10,180 nucleotides of DNA from Erysipelotrichia bacterium (GTDB lineage: Bacteria; Bacillota_I; Bacilli_A; Erysipelotrichales; Erysipelotrichaceae), in NCBI GenBank assembly GCA_009916335.1, contig SAAR01000109.1:1-10180 (forward strand), in the 5' to 3' direction. This document shows, piece by piece, positions 9,701 through 10,180 of this stretch. The notes under the pieces are model-generated. The model was not told where the DNA came from. It made no database searches and saw nothing but the letters and a program-made list of their open reading frames with translations. Each line of letters starts with the position of its first letter. Position 1 is the first letter of the stretch. Position numbers and translations under genes: made by a program.

Positions 9701-9775
9701 AATGCTTTGCTTGTGATGATGTTGGTTGCGGGTATAGCAATTATTATTGTTAGTAAGAAAAGAAAAAAAGTTTAA
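3668..9775 (+). CDS. Giant wall-anchored GH123-type beta-N-acetylgalactosaminidase fused to a sialidase-like propeller
   Basis: A 2035-residue secreted glycan-degrading protein starting at GTG. Domains, by my reading: signal peptide 1-29 (cleavage near NISA|EES); two related beta-sandwich modules about 33-178 and 186-317, probably carbohydrate-binding; Big_2 320-404; GH123 N-terminal sandwich about 410-578; GH123 barrel and DUF4091-like end about 580-926 (FLRWAYDAWVEDP, MIYPDE); helices to about 981; Big_2 985-1069; LamG/ConA-like 1077-1258; Big_2 1264-1345; Asp-box propeller about 1357-1740; FIVAR-like helices 1741-1813; beta stalk 1814-1961; Pro-rich repeats 1968-1994; sorting signal 2003-2035. 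In GH123 enzymes an Asp-Glu pair supports substrate-assisted cleavage of terminal beta-GalNAc; D750-E751 (YVGIDERGF) fits. The propeller has Asp boxes at S1409-W1416, S1468-W1475 and S1591-W1598, but its start reads LGQPDMVR rather than the sialidase RIP motif, so its activity is uncertain. It appears monocistronic, with its own terminator. The likely role is host mucin or glycolipid breakdown at the cell surface. Confidence 0.88.
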   Translation: MKFKYTKLFLTLLVAFSSMIPFELVNISAEESYVVVDDTEVDSANENYFTYTEASDPKGITGWVASKKETIQGDDAAKTEHWVWNENVNEASKHTYTFTFVGTGVELVGVKSDDYNNFQLDGGTIEEVAISGANNTPTVLYSKKNLEYKEHIVSVTMSQKGATRNGLQISYAKVYGSKMEQLEKSEISHKKTTGESNKFIFSERGWSSGNDEHVWSEAPSENLPASDIYYEVKFVGSQIDVYAGKNKPMGKVEYFIDDVSKGKYSLYNNGNINSALIASFKNLSEGEHTLKAVATGERDTNSTNAQIDCSKVVVYHKPYVINDLILASDTYRLQEGANQQITYTVNPDYATIDDMMYTSANETVATVNSSGLIEAVGTGNTTIALASKKYNLNKEVSVEVIEATPQIGGSIVDTNTQYTQTRYEEVKNLGLVSKSLSAWKNDAVTSEIAVIAKDSKLKNVSVTASDLTDGNHTISKEHVKATFIKETKAYNGGYLGYGDANRKIPVDNGKNRSLSSDILYQSTPIDVAYNKVQPIWVEFAIPNDAQAGTYTSTITVSADGIKEPLTFEYTVTVQDVVLPEANTYKDSFDIELWQYPYSSAEYYDVTPFSKKHFEILTPMMEKYKSMGGHAITTTISEEAWNAQTYSKNEVHYPSMVKWIKNSDGTFTYDYTSFDKWVQFNKDLGIGDKIILYSIAPWHNSFTYWENDRLVYERYTVGSERYKKVWKDFLGDMIEHLMAKGWFDETYVGIDERGFDKAAFDLVDSVRNIHDKPLKTAGAMDHFVEKHDLALRVTDLNVGDNAAAAHPAKFTQLLKERTAKGYRTTLYSCTEHQPGNFSLSAPVESYYTMVNAGEETAGFLRWAYDAWVEDPLRDATHNAFEPGDTFMIYPDEKDVTNPMFKSSVRLERMAEGVRDVNKIKMMVAQIPGLQAEVDAMYNKLTFHATTSRSYLSADRIAQLSKEMDTFKEDLTNLTKRYIELKQTGTNEVESVTISESNQTISMGNSLQLHAKVNPSNVLNTAVKWSSSNDKVVSVNDTGVISGLKLGKALISATSLQDPSKSASIEISVKVANIDEGLQVAYYSFDNQDVKDQWGQRDGTINGATFEKGKSGNALKADEINNVTFAQASGINENDDWSISYWVKSNVAINKRTSVIMDANKDYSADLKLAENRSAGFHVGKRDVDVLTSTYTFEQDTWYNVTWTQSKSDGLTMYVNGKKIQTNAWTKTNKIIAPLDILGGTGFDGYIDELKVYNTALNATQVNAAMVVNGLNLTENNKTLFINDTYDIETNLISDKEDKSITYISSNPEVASVDEQGRVSAKTRGETTITVKNEAGGYVETLLITVNKKLSISSTLKQYELDEKFLSDIEKAPGTDRQYLGQPDMVRTSTGRLISAYPVGHGHGPIVMQISDNDGKTWTEKKDIPASWEYCQETPTLYVLNLADGTERIMLISACPPWDLNKGGWETSYSDDNGNTWTEYQHFHANLPDGTKNSSVVGMASLVQLKDESGNFIQKWMGVYHTMNYVNYKTYLTFDDNGNEVWSVPEAYLSEYRDIEKQYQICEVSMFRSPDGKRIVGLARSQSHNNPATLIYSDDEGKTWSKPMDLPGSLAGERHKVVYDPISNRLVVTFREIKHDLNGNNQFDGNTDWTCGEWIAWVGTYEDLMEQNDGEYTFIIANDYSNNAKSGDTGYAGVVVLEDGTFIMNSYGHWDKEFSQSWPNGVTSDLCYIKQAKFKLGDIENANHLVSRKQLNTLIEEVKNIDATMYTKDSFAVFSDALTKAMKISEDNISQQVEVNAIETVLSKAYKQLVREHKIEVDVKDNAPSISIGSSIEEIKKAILSESEANKDVAFDVKLHVEEIKNVTNEISSEITAKLGSDEKIGSYLNLELFKVINGTSIQLSNLNSKIRMTIAIPTHLLGKEKYSILRYHEGKVEQFNDLDNDPKTITFETDRFSIFALTYTEKTEEEIKPTPVIKPDDSTPVINPDKTTPVVNPEKPSKDVMNQVNTGDTSNKNALLVMMLVAGIAIIIVSKKRKKV
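9569..9649 (+). repeat. Three tandem 27-base units encoding a Pro-rich wall spacer
   Basis: Units at 9569-9595, 9596-9622 and 9623-9649 encode PTPVIKPDD, STPVINPDK and TTPVVNPEK (residues 1968-1994). Units two and three are the most alike in DNA. Pro-rich segments like this commonly span the peptidoglycan next to a sortase signal. Unit number could vary between strains by slippage. Confidence 0.85.
9674..9772 (+). other. Noncanonical cell-wall sorting signal (VNTGDT + membrane segment + KKRKK)
   Basis: Residues 2003-2035: VNTGDT, then a hydrophobic stretch of about 17 residues (2013-2028) and the basic end KKRKKV. The layout is that of a sortase substrate, but the pentapeptide is not LPXTG; it lacks the Leu-Pro and keeps only the TG. 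NTGD-like signals occur in gut Firmicutes surface proteins. Cleavage would be expected between Thr2005 and Gly2006. Confidence 0.75.
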
Positions 9776-9787
9776 TTTTATTAAGAA

Positions 9788-9872
9788 GTATCGTTGTGAT
9801 ACAAATTAGATGTTGTTTAGGAAGAGGCTAGTATAATTCTAGTGTCTTCCTTTTTTTGTATCTTAAGGATAC
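9788..9872 (+). repeat. Two small hairpins with identical stems flanking the terminator
   Basis: GTATC-N5-GATAC occurs at 9788-9802 (loop GTTGT) and again at 9858-9872 (loop TTAAG). Stem bases and loop lengths are identical, one copy on each side of the terminator hairpin. The arms could also pair crosswise, enclosing the terminator. Confidence 0.5.
9819..9857 (+). terminator. Rho-independent terminator of the GH123 gene
   Basis: AGGAAGAGGCTAG (9819-9831) pairs with CTAGTGTCTTCCT (9839-9851) with one mismatch and one G-T pair. The loop is 7 bases and seven T follow (9851-9857). It lies 43 bases after the stop codon. Confidence 0.88.
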
Positions 9873-9997
9873 TAGTTATATTTTATTTACCGACAGTGTA
9901 AACCTTTCCTATTTAGCTAAGTAAAGTTATTTTTGTTCATGTAATATTTTTAAATTGTTCAAATACGCTACAAAAAGAGTGGGTATATTAGTAGTGG

Positions 9998-10006
9998 TGA
10001 TATGAT
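9998..10006 (+). promoter_or_regulatory. Extended -10 promoter candidate
   Basis: TGATATGAT fits the extended -10 form TGnTATAAT with one mismatch. No good -35 is seen 16-18 bases upstream. Transcription would start near 10013, placing the cre at about +25 to +38 and the terminator end at about +130. Its last bases overlap both possible start codons of the small ORF, so promoter and ORF are alternative readings. Confidence 0.35.
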
Positions 10007-10070
10007 GAAAAGGACAATTTTTGGTGTGATTAATGTTGTAATCGTTTACATTGCGATGCTATTGTATTGA
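10002..10070 (+). CDS. Possible 22-residue hydrophobic micropeptide
   Basis: ATG ATG at 10002-10007 opens a 22-codon frame ending in TGA at 10068-10070. The product starts MMKRTIFGVI and is hydrophobic to the end (NVVIVYIAMLLY), so it would be a single membrane-spanning peptide with a basic N-terminus. GGTGAT (9996-10001) matches the 3' part of the Shine-Dalgarno complement and sits well for the second ATG. An intrinsic terminator follows 46 bases after the stop, so the unit is self-contained. I do not recognise the peptide; small stress proteins and type I toxins have this general look, but it lacks the polar tail of the toxins I know. The frame also contains the perfect cre, and its start codons coincide with an extended -10, so it may be untranslated regulatory DNA. 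Confidence 0.25.
   Translation: MMKRTIFGVINVVIVYIAMLLY
10037..10050 (+). promoter_or_regulatory. Perfect cre (CcpA operator), 14/14
   Basis: TGTAATCGTTTACA matches TGWAANCGNTNWCA at every position and is almost palindromic. In Firmicutes CcpA with HPr-Ser-P binds such sites for carbon catabolite control; sites inside a transcribed region act as roadblocks. The match is seen directly, while binding and target are inferred. The target is the short unit around it or a gene outside the window. Confidence 0.7.
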
Positions 10071-10095
10071 ATTAAAAATTATGCTCAATTTTAAG

Positions 10096-10124
10096 TGAAA
10101 ATTCCGTTATGATTGAAAATTCCG
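10096..10124 (+). repeat. Direct repeat TGAAAATTCCG overlapping the terminator
   Basis: TGAAAATTCCG occurs at 10096-10106 and 10114-10124. The second copy forms the left arm of the terminator; the first could pair with the same right arm, so two rival hairpins share one 3' strand. Confidence 0.6.
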
Positions 10125-10142
10125 ATTATGTCGGGATTTTTT
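10116..10142 (+). terminator. Rho-independent terminator of a short transcript
   Basis: AAAATTCCGA (10116-10125) pairs with TCGGGATTTT (10131-10140) over 10 positions with one G-T pair. The loop is 5 bases and the T-run is 10137-10142. It is too far from the GH123 stop to serve that gene, which has its own terminator. Confidence 0.8.
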
Positions 10143-10180
10143 ATATCTTTCCCTTTAAAAAAAACAGAAATGTTATATAA

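Larger units (their letters stand above)
9776..10180 (+). other. Intergenic region downstream of the GH123 gene
   Basis: It contains the GH123 terminator (9819-9857), two GTATC/GATAC hairpins, a direct repeat TTGTTCA (9933-9939 and 9955-9961), an extended -10 element (9998-10006), a perfect cre (10037-10050), a 22-codon hydrophobic ORF (10002-10070) and an intrinsic terminator (10116-10142). The last ten bases, TGTTATATAA, look like another extended -10 leading out of the window. Nothing specific is seen in 9873-9930. Confidence 0.6.

Noticed and set aside
1..10180. CRISPR array, tRNA, rRNA, insertion sequence or phage gene
   Set aside because: No regularly spaced repeats, no cloverleaf or rRNA-like stretch, and no transposase, integrase or phage-like reading frame were seen on either strand.

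Overview
The window is AT-rich DNA that looks like a low-GC Gram-positive gut anaerobe, most likely a member of the Erysipelotrichaceae or a related Firmicute. The grounds are the base composition, a clostridial-type pyruvate:ferredoxin oxidoreductase, Gram-positive intrinsic terminators, CcpA-type cre sequences, and a giant surface protein with Ig-like modules and a C-terminal cell-wall sorting signal. The genus cannot be read from the sequence.

Layout: (1) Bases 1-3162 hold the 3' part of a pyruvate:ferredoxin (flavodoxin) oxidoreductase gene, about 1053 codons, with its beginning outside the window. An intrinsic terminator follows at once (about 3174-3216), so it ends its own transcription unit. 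(2) Bases 3217-3667 are a long non-coding leader or intergenic region. It holds an imperfect inverted repeat whose two arms each resemble a cre (CcpA operator), a direct repeat TAACGAAAG, a weak possible promoter, and a small hairpin next to the ribosome binding site of the next gene. (3) Bases 3668-9775 encode one 2035-residue secreted, wall-anchored glycoside hydrolase. In order it has a signal peptide, two related beta-sandwich modules, a Big_2 Ig-like domain, a GH123-type beta-N-acetylgalactosaminidase with an Asp-Glu pair, a second Big_2, a LamG/ConA-like domain, a third Big_2, a sialidase-like Asp-box beta-propeller, a FIVAR-like helical module, a beta-rich stalk domain, a Pro-rich 9-residue repeat, and a noncanonical NTGD-type sorting signal with a membrane segment and basic tail. 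(4) Bases 9776-10180 hold the terminator of that gene, flanked by two hairpins with identical stems. Then comes a short unit with an extended -10 element, a perfect 14/14 cre, a possible 22-residue hydrophobic ORF and its own intrinsic terminator.

The two large genes are not functionally linked beyond being neighbours: one is central anaerobic energy metabolism (pyruvate to acetyl-CoA), the other is surface degradation of host glycans. The most interesting content is the fusion of a GH123 beta-GalNAc-ase with a sialidase-like propeller that lacks the usual RIP arginine motif, and the cre-like sites on both sides of that gene, which suggest carbon catabolite control.
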